In this document: in pieces, positions 1-5,204 of the stretch
Layout: the number at the start of each line of letters is the position of its first letter
Position numbering within the stretch: position 1 is the first letter of the stretch
Assembly: GCA_002336475.1 (NCBI GenBank)
Contig: DDCX01000021.1
Coordinates: 1 to 5,204, forward strand
Origin: Flavobacteriales bacterium UBA1995
GTDB lineage: Bacteria; Bacteroidota; Bacteroidia; Flavobacteriales_D; Sanyastnellaceae
Direction of reading: 5' to 3'
DNA: 5,204 nucleotides
Notes under the pieces: model-generated
The model's input: the letters and a program-made list of their open reading frames with translations, nothing else
Databases searched by the model: none
Told to the model about the DNA's origin: nothing
Position numbers and translations under genes: made by a program

Positions 1-860
1 AGGTCCAATTGCTGGTGGATGTACTGGCCATATCCGCTTTTGACGAGTTCGTCGGCCAGCTTGCGGGCTTGCTCTGTATCGATGAAACCCATGCGCCAAG
101 CGATTTCTTCCAGGCAGGCAATCTTGAGGCCTTGGCGCTCCTCAATCACCTGGACGTACTGGCTGGCTTGGGTCAAAGAGTGGAACGTTCCTGTATCCAG
201 CCAAGCGGTACCCCGATCCAGCTTGCCCACGAAGAGCTCACCCATTTCCAAATAGGCCTTGTTGACGTCCGTGATTTCGTATTCACCGCGGGCGCTGGGC
301 TCGAGGTTCTTGGCGATTTCGACCACCCTGTTGTCGTAAAAATAGAGGCCCGGAACCGCAAAATTGGACTTGGGTTTGTCTGGCTTTTCTTCAAGGCTGA
401 GGACCCGGTCCTCCTCGTCGAACTCCACCACACCATAGCGCTCCGGGTCGCTGACATGGTAGGCGTAAACCATCGCTCCTTCGATGTCGGTGTTGTCCCG
501 CAACATGCGGCCGAAACCCCGGCCGTAGAAAATGTTGTCGCCAAGGACCAAGGCCACTTTGTCGTCGCCGATGAATTCCTCTCCGAGAACAAAGGCCTGC
601 GCCAGACCGTTGGGGACTTTCTGCTCCACATAGGTGAAGGTGCAGCCCCATTGACTTCCGTCGCCAAGCAGCCGTTGGAACCCCGGGAGGTCGAGTGGCG
701 TGGAGATGATTAGGATTTCCCGTATCCCGCTGATCATCAGCGTGGACAGTGGGTAATAGATCATCGGCTTGTCGTAGATCGGCATCAACTGCTTGCTGAT
801 GGCCTTGGTGATGGGATACAGCCGGGTGCCGCTTCCACCGGCGAGTATGATGCCTTTCAT
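1..860 (-). CDS. rmlA: Glucose-1-phosphate thymidylyltransferase RmlA (C-terminal tip cut by window edge)
   Basis: This enzyme joins dTTP and glucose-1-phosphate to give dTDP-glucose and pyrophosphate, the first step to dTDP-rhamnose and other dTDP-deoxysugars, in the cytoplasm. The frame is open from the ATG at 860-858 to the window edge, giving 286 codons; the family is about 290 residues, so only a few C-terminal residues are missing. Visible signatures are the nucleotide-binding loop [11 protein letters not shown] (residues 6-16), the [20 protein letters not shown] stretch (22-41), GDGSQWG (66-72), the metal-site LGDN with Asp108, EEKP (157-160), and WLDTGT (220-225) with Asp222 as the likely second metal ligand. 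No frameshift or missing catalytic residue was found on codon-by-codon translation. The start is fixed by the conserved MKGIILAGG opening. It lies 17 nt downstream of the dioxygenase stop with only a weak purine-rich stretch (TTTAGGGT) before the ATG, so it may be co-transcribed, or it may begin an rml block continuing to the left. The family call is near certain; the wider pathway is not visible. Confidence 0.96.
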   Translation of the reverse strand, partial: MKGIILAGGSGTRLYPITKAISKQLMPIYDKPMIYYPLSTLMISGIREILIISTPLDLPGFQRLLGDGSQWGCTFTYVEQKVPNGLAQAFVLGEEFIGDDKVALVLGDNIFYGRGFGRMLRDNTDIEGAMVYAYHVSDPERYGVVEFDEEDRVLSLEEKPDKPKSNFAVPGLYFYDNRVVEIAKNLEPSARGEYEITDVNKAYLEMGELFVGKLDRGTAWLDTGTFHSLTQASQYVQVIEERQGLKIACLEEIAWRMGFIDTEQARKLADELVKSGYGQYIHQQLD

Positions 861-877
861 ACCCTAAAGTTCCGGCT

Positions 878-1801
878 TCAATCCCGCAAGGGCAAACGAT
901 TGCCTGGAGAATCCACAAATCCGTCGACCCAAGCGCGAACGAGGCACCGGCGGGCAGCGCCAGGTTGGTCCTCAAAAGCCTCCCTTCCATGCACCATTAG
1001 ACGGTTGTTGACCAACAGCATGTCCCCCCGCTTGAGGTTGAACCTCAAGGCGTTTTCGTCCATGTCTGCGTCGATAAAATCGAAGAGGCGGGTCAGGTTG
1101 GCGGGCACAGGCTGCCCCAGTTTGTCCAAAGCGCGTTCTGTCCAATACCTCATGTAGCGGAACTCCAGGTCATCCCCTTCCCCAGTCAAAATAGGAATGG
1201 CGTTGGCCTCAATCGCCGACAAATTCTGCGCCAGCCCGGGGGTGACCACATCCCTCGGCCAAGGCTTTCGGGCGACGGCTTCAAGCGTGGGGTGACTTTT
1301 GCGAAGGCGGGCCAACAACTCCGAAGCACTGGCCAGTAGAGACTGTCCGCCCCGCGATCCAGGCTGCAGGCAGAGCAAAGCAACCAGGTCAGGGTTGTAC
1401 CGGGCGTCGCTGCTGTCGGTGTGCATCCCTGTGGCCGCCTTGGTTTTGGATACCGGGGCGTTCGTGGTAGTGTGATCCACGCCTTGGTCCACGACCTCGA
1501 ACAGTTTGCCATAGCGGTCGTTCATGGTTCCAAACTGCCTGAGTAAAACCACATAAGCCCAGCGCAATTGGGCGTCTGTCCAAGATGCGGGAGCGCCCAG
1601 CACCACGTGAGCAGGTGCCGATGCGAGTTGGGCATTAAAACGCGACACTTTTAACCGGGGTACTTCACCTCCAGCGAGCAATGCCGACAGCGCCGCTTCA
1701 GCCTGATCCTTTGCGGGCAGGGCGGTTCGTAATCCGTGTGGAATGGGCAACCTGAACACCTGTGTCCGGGTCGCGAAAGGGAGATGAAGTGGATTGGTCA
1801 T
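878..1801 (-). CDS. TauD/TfdA-family Fe(II)/2-oxoglutarate-dependent dioxygenase
   Basis: A cytoplasmic mononuclear non-haem iron oxygenase of 307 residues that should couple 2-oxoglutarate decarboxylation to oxidation of an unknown substrate. The iron-binding facial triad is visible: His127 and Asp129 in GMHTDSS, and His271 in NNRLMVHGREAF. Arg285, 14 residues after the distal His (Arg289 nearby), is the likely 2-oxoglutarate carboxylate anchor. The pattern of acidic metal ligand, then LLCLQPGSRGGQS (142-154), then GDMLLVNNR (259-267) is typical of the clavaminate synthase-like/TauD fold. Because the Asp is present, hydroxylation, desaturation or cyclisation is expected rather than BesD/SyrB2-type halogenation, where this residue is Gly or Ala. 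The ATG at 1801-1799 overlaps the methyltransferase TGA as ATGA, which suggests translational coupling; there is no Shine-Dalgarno sequence. The N-terminal 50 residues are not recognisable. The substrate cannot be read from sequence; relatives act on taurine, aromatic herbicides, amino acids or carrier-bound residues. Family call is strong, specific function unknown. Confidence 0.9.
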   Translation of the reverse strand: MTNPLHLPFATRTQVFRLPIPHGLRTALPAKDQAEAALSALLAGGEVPRLKVSRFNAQLASAPAHVVLGAPASWTDAQLRWAYVVLLRQFGTMNDRYGKLFEVVDQGVDHTTTNAPVSKTKAATGMHTDSSDARYNPDLVALLCLQPGSRGGQSLLASASELLARLRKSHPTLEAVARKPWPRDVVTPGLAQNLSAIEANAIPILTGEGDDLEFRYMRYWTERALDKLGQPVPANLTRLFDFIDADMDENALRFNLKRGDMLLVNNRLMVHGREAFEDQPGAARRCLVRAWVDGFVDSPGNRLPLRD

Positions 1802-2550
1802 GACGTGAGGGAAAAGGCTACATGCAAGGGCAAGTCGACCAATGGCCCGAAGAAATCGGGGTCGAGCGCCACGTGCTCAGCGGTGATGTGAAGCTCCTCG
1901 ACATGCGGCATGGCGGTGAAACCAGCAGCAGCGAGCGCATTGAAATAAGTGGTGAACGTCTTGTGAACGGCTTGGACCTCAACAGAGGCGCCATCTCTCC
2001 TCCAAATCCTACCTGGAAATGCAACGTCCACTGCAGACAAGTATCCTCCCTCTGGCCGCATGTAAAAGGGTTTTTGGGCGGGCTTGATCCAAGGCAACAA
2101 GGGGTGTGGAACAGTAAAAATGAACCGCCCTCCTGGCTTGAGGACCTTGCGAATGCGCTCCAGAATGCCCGACATGGACGCTGAATCCATGTAGTTGAAC
2201 AGAAAAACGGCCACCACCAGATCAACGGGATCGTTGGGGTCTCCAAATTGCGCCTTTCTGAGGTCGGACACAGCGTAGCTCAAATGAGCGAGTCCCGCTT
2301 CTGCTGCGGATTTTTTGGCCCCCTCAATCATGCCGTCAGACACGTCATACCCCATAACAGAGGCCGCGCCTTTTTGGGCCAATTGACGCCCGACGTACCC
2401 TTCTCCACACCCGAGGTCGAGTATGGACATGCCACTGACGTTGCCGCACAACTCGAGCACCCTAGGCCGGGCGGAATAATCGGACAACAGGATGGGGCCA
2501 TTCCGGACCCACAGGTCAGCGTGACCGTCGTAAATCTCCTTTGCTCTCAT
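1798..2550 (-). CDS. Class I SAM-dependent methyltransferase
   Basis: A 250-residue stand-alone methyltransferase with a Rossmann-like fold, expected to transfer a methyl group from S-adenosylmethionine to a small molecule in the cytoplasm. Motif I is ILDLGCGEGYVGRQL (residues 43-57), the glycine-rich SAM loop. Asp69 in GYDVSDGM is the acidic residue that normally binds the ribose hydroxyls. A motif II-type segment is DLVVAVFLFNYM (110-121), and LKPGGRFIF (137-145) is the post-motif strand typical of Methyltransf_11/25-type enzymes. The N-terminal 35 residues and the segment 150-200 (HPLLPWIKPAQKPF and following) form the probable substrate lid and show no features that name a substrate. The start ATG (2550-2548) lies 12 nt after the oxidase TAA; no ribosome-binding site precedes it, although an AAAGGAG occurs just inside the gene with no usable start after it. 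The stop overlaps the dioxygenase start by 4 nt. Whether O-, N- or C-methylation occurs cannot be told. Confidence 0.92.
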   Translation of the reverse strand: MRAKEIYDGHADLWVRNGPILLSDYSARPRVLELCGNVSGMSILDLGCGEGYVGRQLAQKGAASVMGYDVSDGMIEGAKKSAAEAGLAHLSYAVSDLRKAQFGDPNDPVDLVVAVFLFNYMDSASMSGILERIRKVLKPGGRFIFTVPHPLLPWIKPAQKPFYMRPEGGYLSAVDVAFPGRIWRRDGASVEVQAVHKTFTTYFNALAAAGFTAMPHVEELHITAEHVALDPDFFGPLVDLPLHVAFSLTS

Positions 2551-2562
2551 GTTTTCAGGGAT

Positions 2563-3390
2563 TTAGCGGTTCAACTCTCGTTCGAGCATGCGGTCACAGA
2601 AGAGTGACCGCAAGCCCAGCGCCTTGCGCATGCCCTGCTTCATCGCTTCGTGATTCGCGGGGTCTTCGGCAATGAGTTCTTCGGCGATGTTCAGCATCAA
2701 CTCCCCGTGCTCATCGTCCAATTCGGCATGCAGCTCGAAAAACACGGCATCGCGCCGGGACACGTTGGTGTGCGCTTTGATGGCCTCGATCAAGGGGCGG
2801 TAGAAAAACTTCACAATGCTCTCCGTCCCCAAGCCCAAGGCACCCAGCGCTTCTGCAGCGCCCGCGTGGGTCAATTGGGCAATGAACAGCTCCTTCCAAG
2901 TCTGGGCGATTTCTCCCGTCTCCGGCGTGTCGGTGGCTCCGATGGCCCGGCGAAAGCGCGCGAAAAGCTCAGGATGTGGAACACCTTGGACCCATTCAGG
3001 CGCAATTCCCAATTCCGCGATTTCGGCCAATTCTTCTGCGTCTATTTGGCCACTCTCTTCGCACAGGTTTTCCAGAAGAATGCTCCGGTGCTGCTGGTGT
3101 TCCAGCTTGCTCATGCAGATGAGCAAGTAATTCTGAAAGGACCGCGTGTACACGGCATACTCCGAAGCAAACCTCTGCAGCGCGCCCAAAGGATCGGGCA
3201 ATGAACCCTCCTTGAGGGCGGTCAGATAGGGGTGATTGAGGGCCCGGTGGGCCTCAGCCTCACCGAGAAGAAACGCTACACGCGTTGGAGGAGGCAAAAC
3301 ATTCATGGCAGTCAGAGGTTGAGTTCGAACTGCAACAAAAACGAAAGGCTTGTTTGGACCGCTGACGAGGGTCAACCGGTAAGATGACAT
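2563..3390 (-). CDS. Haem-oxygenase-like di-iron oxidase family protein (TenA/PqqC/CADD-like)
   Basis: An all-helical 275-residue protein whose sequence fits the haem-oxygenase-like di-iron oxidase superfamily (UndA, BesC, SznF, CADD). Helix-1 carries HPYLTALKEGSLP (53-65), followed by LQRFASEYAVYTRSFQNYLL (71-90), the standard family opening. Candidate metal ligands are Glu111 or Glu112 in LLENLCEESG (Glu107 is an alternative), His139 in GVPHPELF, Glu190 in GLGTES, and His221, Asp225 and His228 in FFELHAELDDEHGE. The H-x3-D-x2-H spacing matches CADD (His174, Asp178, His181), and the Glu190-to-His221 distance of 31 is close to CADD's 32. The Glu-to-His139 stretch is about 20 residues longer than in CADD. 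It lacks a convincing match to the TenA thiaminase active site. The start is uncertain: the longest frame begins at 3390, but the family-like region begins at Met29 (ATG at 3306-3304), and the 28 codons before it are rich in A/T third positions. Relatives cleave or oxidise lysine, fatty acids or tyrosine; substrate here unknown. Confidence 0.82.
   Translation of the reverse strand: MSSYRLTLVSGPNKPFVFVAVRTQPLTAMNVLPPPTRVAFLLGEAEAHRALNHPYLTALKEGSLPDPLGALQRFASEYAVYTRSFQNYLLICMSKLEHQQHRSILLENLCEESGQIDAEELAEIAELGIAPEWVQGVPHPELFARFRRAIGATDTPETGEIAQTWKELFIAQLTHAGAAEALGALGLGTESIVKFFYRPLIEAIKAHTNVSRRDAVFFELHAELDDEHGELMLNIAEELIAEDPANHEAMKQGMRKALGLRSLFCDRMLERELNR
3322..3331. repeat. 10-bp perfect palindrome AGTTCGAACT, possible operator
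   Basis: AGTTCGAACT reads the same on both strands. It ends 16 bases upstream of the second candidate start (ATG at 3306-3304) of the di-iron oxidase gene. If that start is used, the palindrome is in the intergenic leader and could bind a dimeric regulator; if the gene starts at 3390, it is inside the coding sequence and probably chance. No promoter hexamers that I trust are visible around it. Confidence 0.25.
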
Positions 3391-3399
3391 CCGTCATCT
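3382..3399. repeat. 7-bp inverted repeat with 4-base loop at the exporter-oxidase junction
   Basis: AGATGAC and GTCATCT are perfect inverted arms separated by four bases. On the minus-strand transcript the loop reads GGAU, and the hairpin overlaps the most upstream candidate ATG of the di-iron oxidase (3390-3388), so folding would hide that start. It lies 8 nt after the exporter stop. There is no following U-tract, so it does not look like an intrinsic terminator; an RNA processing or stability element between the two genes, or chance, are the alternatives. Confidence 0.3.
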
Positions 3400-3407
3400 G
3401 CAGTGAA

Positions 3408-5204
3408 TCAGTCCCTTAGGCCTTCCACCACTTCGAGCTCTGCGAGGTCGACGTCCTCTTCTTCGTCGATGATCTCGAGCAAAGGCTCTTTGAAGGTTTG
3501 AGCCGTGATGTACCGCTCAAAACCGAGCAACATCGAAGGCAGCAGTACGAGGTTGGTCAACATCGCCACCAGCAATGTGGTGGAGACCAAAACGCCCAAT
3601 GCACGGGTGCCCTCGAAGTCCGAGGCCGAGAACATCAAGAAGCCAAAGAAGAGCACAATGCTGGTGTACATCATGGATACCCCCGTTTCCCGGACGGCCA
3701 GCAAGACCGCCTCGCGCATGTTCCAGCCGTGAAGATCCAGCTCCTGCCTGTATTTGGCCAAGAGGTGAATCGTATCGTCCACCGAAATGCCGAACGCAAT
3801 GCTGAACACCAATAGGGTGCTGGGCTTCAGCGCAATGCCGAAAAATCCCATCACAGCCGCTGTAAAAATGAGCGGCACCAAATTGGGCAACAAGCTGATG
3901 GCCACCATCCGCGCACTGCGAAACAGGATGGACATCACGGTGGCAATCACCAGCACCGCCAGCATCAACGAGACCAGCAGGTTCTTGACCAGGTAAGTGG
4001 TCCCCTCCACAAAAACAACGCTCGTTCCCGTCATGAACACGCGGTACTCCTCAGGAGGGAAAATGCTGTCGAGGCGCGGCTGCAGGCGGTCCGTGAGGGC
4101 GTTCATCTCCTGCGTGCCAATGTCAGCCACCTGTGCGGATACTCTGATGGTCGAACGCGCACTGTCTACAAACTTCCCGTCCCCTCCGATTCCTCCGCCT
4201 GCGGTGCCAGAGAGGTAAGGGCCCATGAAACTTTGCTCCCTGCGTGAAGGCAAGCTGTAGCGGGAAGGGTTGCCCTGGAAGAAACCTTGTTTGGCCAACT
4301 TCAGTCCATCCACGAGCGATACAGATCGGGAAATTTGGGGCTCTTCGGCCAACACCTTTTGGAGCCGCTCCACCTTTTTGAGAAACGACAGCTGCGTCAC
4401 CCTTCCAGGCTTGTTTGTTTGGACCACCACTTCGAACGGCATCACCCCTCCAAACCGGTCCTCGAACCAATGCAAATCCGCCAAAATCACGTCCTCTTGC
4501 GGCAAGTCTCCCGCGATGTTGCCGGTCACCTTCATCATGGAGATGCCCAATCCGCCCAGCGCCAAAACACAGAGGGTGACAACATATACCCACTTGCGGT
4601 GGTGGCTGACAGCACGCTCGAGCCGCTGCACCACAAAGAACACCCACCGCCGGTCCAGGTGCCGCACATGGCGGCGGCGCGGAGGCGGCAGCCAACTGAA
4701 AACCGCAGGAATGACGAGCAGCGAAATGCAAAACATCGCGAGGATGTTGAGCGAGGCAATCACACCGAACTGCTGCAGGATATCGCTCGAGGTGAACATG
4801 AATGCCGCAAAGCCCAAAGCTGTTGTGGCATTGGTCATGAATGTCGCGTTGCCGACTTTTTTGACCATTCGGGTCAGGGCGAGCCCTTTGTTGCCGTGCC
4901 GCTTGAACTCCGCGTGGTATTTGTTCAAGAGGTAGATGCAATTCGGCACCCCAATCACAATCATGAGCGGGGGAATCAACCCCATCAATGCGGTCAGTTT
5001 ATAATCAAACAGGACAATGCTGCCCAAGGACCACACTACGCCGGTTCCCACCACCATCATGCAGACCATCATCACCACGATGTTGCGGAAAAACAGCAAG
5101 AGCAACAGGGCGGTCACGGCGGCAGCCAAGCCGATGAAAAGACCCAGCTCGCGTTTGATCTTTGTGGTGACTTCGGTACGGATGTAGGGGAGTCCAGAAA
5201 CGTG
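3408..5204 (-). CDS. RND-superfamily (MMPL/COG1033-type) exporter, N-terminus outside window
   Basis: An inner-membrane, proton-driven exporter of the RND superfamily, of the kind linked to lipids or hydrophobic small molecules. The frame is open through base 5204 (first codons HVSGLPYIRTEV), so about 598 residues are visible and perhaps 150-250 are missing; the TTG at 5129 is internal, not a start. Numbering from 5204, I see eleven hydrophobic segments near 21-40, 42-65, 71-93, 119-138, 147-171, 205-223, 408-428, 433-457, 461-482, 509-527 and 537-556, fitting TM2-TM12 of a 12-helix protein. A soluble domain of about 185 residues, including a Gly-rich patch (GTAGGGIGGDG), separates TM7 and TM8. 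TM10 carries FGISVDDTIHLL with Asp476-Asp477, the expected proton-relay acids; the equivalent TM4 motif reads IGVPNCIYLL with no acid. The tail is acidic (EIIDEEEDVDLAELEVVEG). It is the first visible gene of the run, 17 nt before the longest oxidase frame. Substrate unknown. Confidence 0.9.
   Translation of the reverse strand, partial: HVSGLPYIRTEVTTKIKRELGLFIGLAAAVTALLLLLFFRNIVVMMVCMMVVGTGVVWSLGSIVLFDYKLTALMGLIPPLMIVIGVPNCIYLLNKYHAEFKRHGNKGLALTRMVKKVGNATFMTNATTALGFAAFMFTSSDILQQFGVIASLNILAMFCISLLVIPAVFSWLPPPRRRHVRHLDRRWVFFVVQRLERAVSHHRKWVYVVTLCVLALGGLGISMMKVTGNIAGDLPQEDVILADLHWFEDRFGGVMPFEVVVQTNKPGRVTQLSFLKKVERLQKVLAEEPQISRSVSLVDGLKLAKQGFFQGNPSRYSLPSRREQSFMGPYLSGTAGGGIGGDGKFVDSARSTIRVSAQVADIGTQEMNALTDRLQPRLDSIFPPEEYRVFMTGTSVVFVEGTTYLVKNLLVSLMLAVLVIATVMSILFRSARMVAISLLPNLVPLIFTAAVMGFFGIALKPSTLLVFSIAFGISVDDTIHLLAKYRQELDLHGWNMREAVLLAVRETGVSMMYTSIVLFFGFLMFSASDFEGTRALGVLVSTTLLVAMLTNLVLLPSMLLGFERYITAQTFKEPLLEIIDEEEDVDLAELEVVEGLRD

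Noticed and set aside
9..713. Long plus-strand open frame of 234 codons opposite rmlA
   Set aside because: The minus-strand frame here encodes an unbroken, motif-complete RmlA; the plus-strand protein has no recognisable domain and is the usual antisense shadow of a GC-rich gene.
2650..3204. Plus-strand open frame of 184 codons opposite the di-iron oxidase
   Set aside because: No domain or start signal; it lies entirely over a gene with family motifs on the other strand.
3265..3397. Short minus-strand frame of about 45 codons starting at the ATG inside the hairpin, Cys-rich at its end
   Set aside because: It overlaps the oxidase frame, has no ribosome-binding site and no family resemblance; a leader peptide cannot be supported.
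3382..3399. Rho-independent terminator at the exporter-oxidase junction
   Set aside because: The stem is only 7 bp, is A/T-containing, and is not followed by a U-tract on the minus strand.
4123..4941. Minus-strand open frame of 272 codons within the exporter gene, in another frame
   Set aside because: Its product is rich in Arg, Pro, Cys and His with no domain, while the overlapping frame encodes clear membrane helices and RND motifs.
5127..5129. TTG as start codon of the exporter
   Set aside because: The frame stays open upstream to base 5204 and the residues there (HVSGLPYIRTEV followed by a helix) fit the family's periplasmic-to-TM2 junction, so the TTG is an internal Leu.
1..5204. CRISPR array, tRNA or rRNA, insertion sequence, tandem repeats
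   Set aside because: Coding sequence covers nearly the whole window; no repeated spacers, transposase motifs, terminal inverted repeats or structural RNA signatures were seen.

Overview
The window carries five closely packed genes, all on the minus strand, and almost no non-coding DNA. In transcription order (right to left) they are: an RND/MMPL-type membrane exporter whose N-terminus lies beyond base 5204; a haem-oxygenase-fold (TenA/PqqC/CADD-like) putative di-iron oxidase; a class I SAM-dependent methyltransferase; a TauD/TfdA-type Fe(II)/2-oxoglutarate dioxygenase; and glucose-1-phosphate thymidylyltransferase (rmlA), cut by the left edge. Gaps are 17 nt (or 101 nt if the oxidase uses its second Met), 12 nt, a 4-nt ATGA overlap, and 17 nt, so a single transcript is plausible.

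Organism: base composition looks like roughly 55% G+C (one 60-base row counted, the rest judged by eye). None of the start codons has a convincing Shine-Dalgarno sequence. The exporter's first-half motif (GVPN followed by an NKYHAEF-type helix end) and the RmlA sequence read like Bacteroidota homologues as I remember them. A fairly GC-rich Bacteroidota is my best guess, but it is an inference without any database search.

How the genes may work together: two different non-haem iron oxygenases, one a likely di-iron enzyme and one a mono-iron 2-oxoglutarate enzyme, flank a small-molecule-type methyltransferase and sit just downstream of an exporter. This is the composition expected of a small tailoring or natural-product locus: oxidise, methylate, hydroxylate, export. 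No NRPS, PKS, adenylation or carrier protein is visible, so the substrate may be a free amino acid, fatty acid or other small metabolite, or may be made by genes outside the window. RmlA (dTDP-glucose formation) may be the first gene of a neighbouring dTDP-rhamnose or surface-polysaccharide block rather than part of this pathway. The oxidase gene start is ambiguous, and its N-terminal 84 bases hold two symmetric DNA elements that could be regulatory if translation begins at the second Met.
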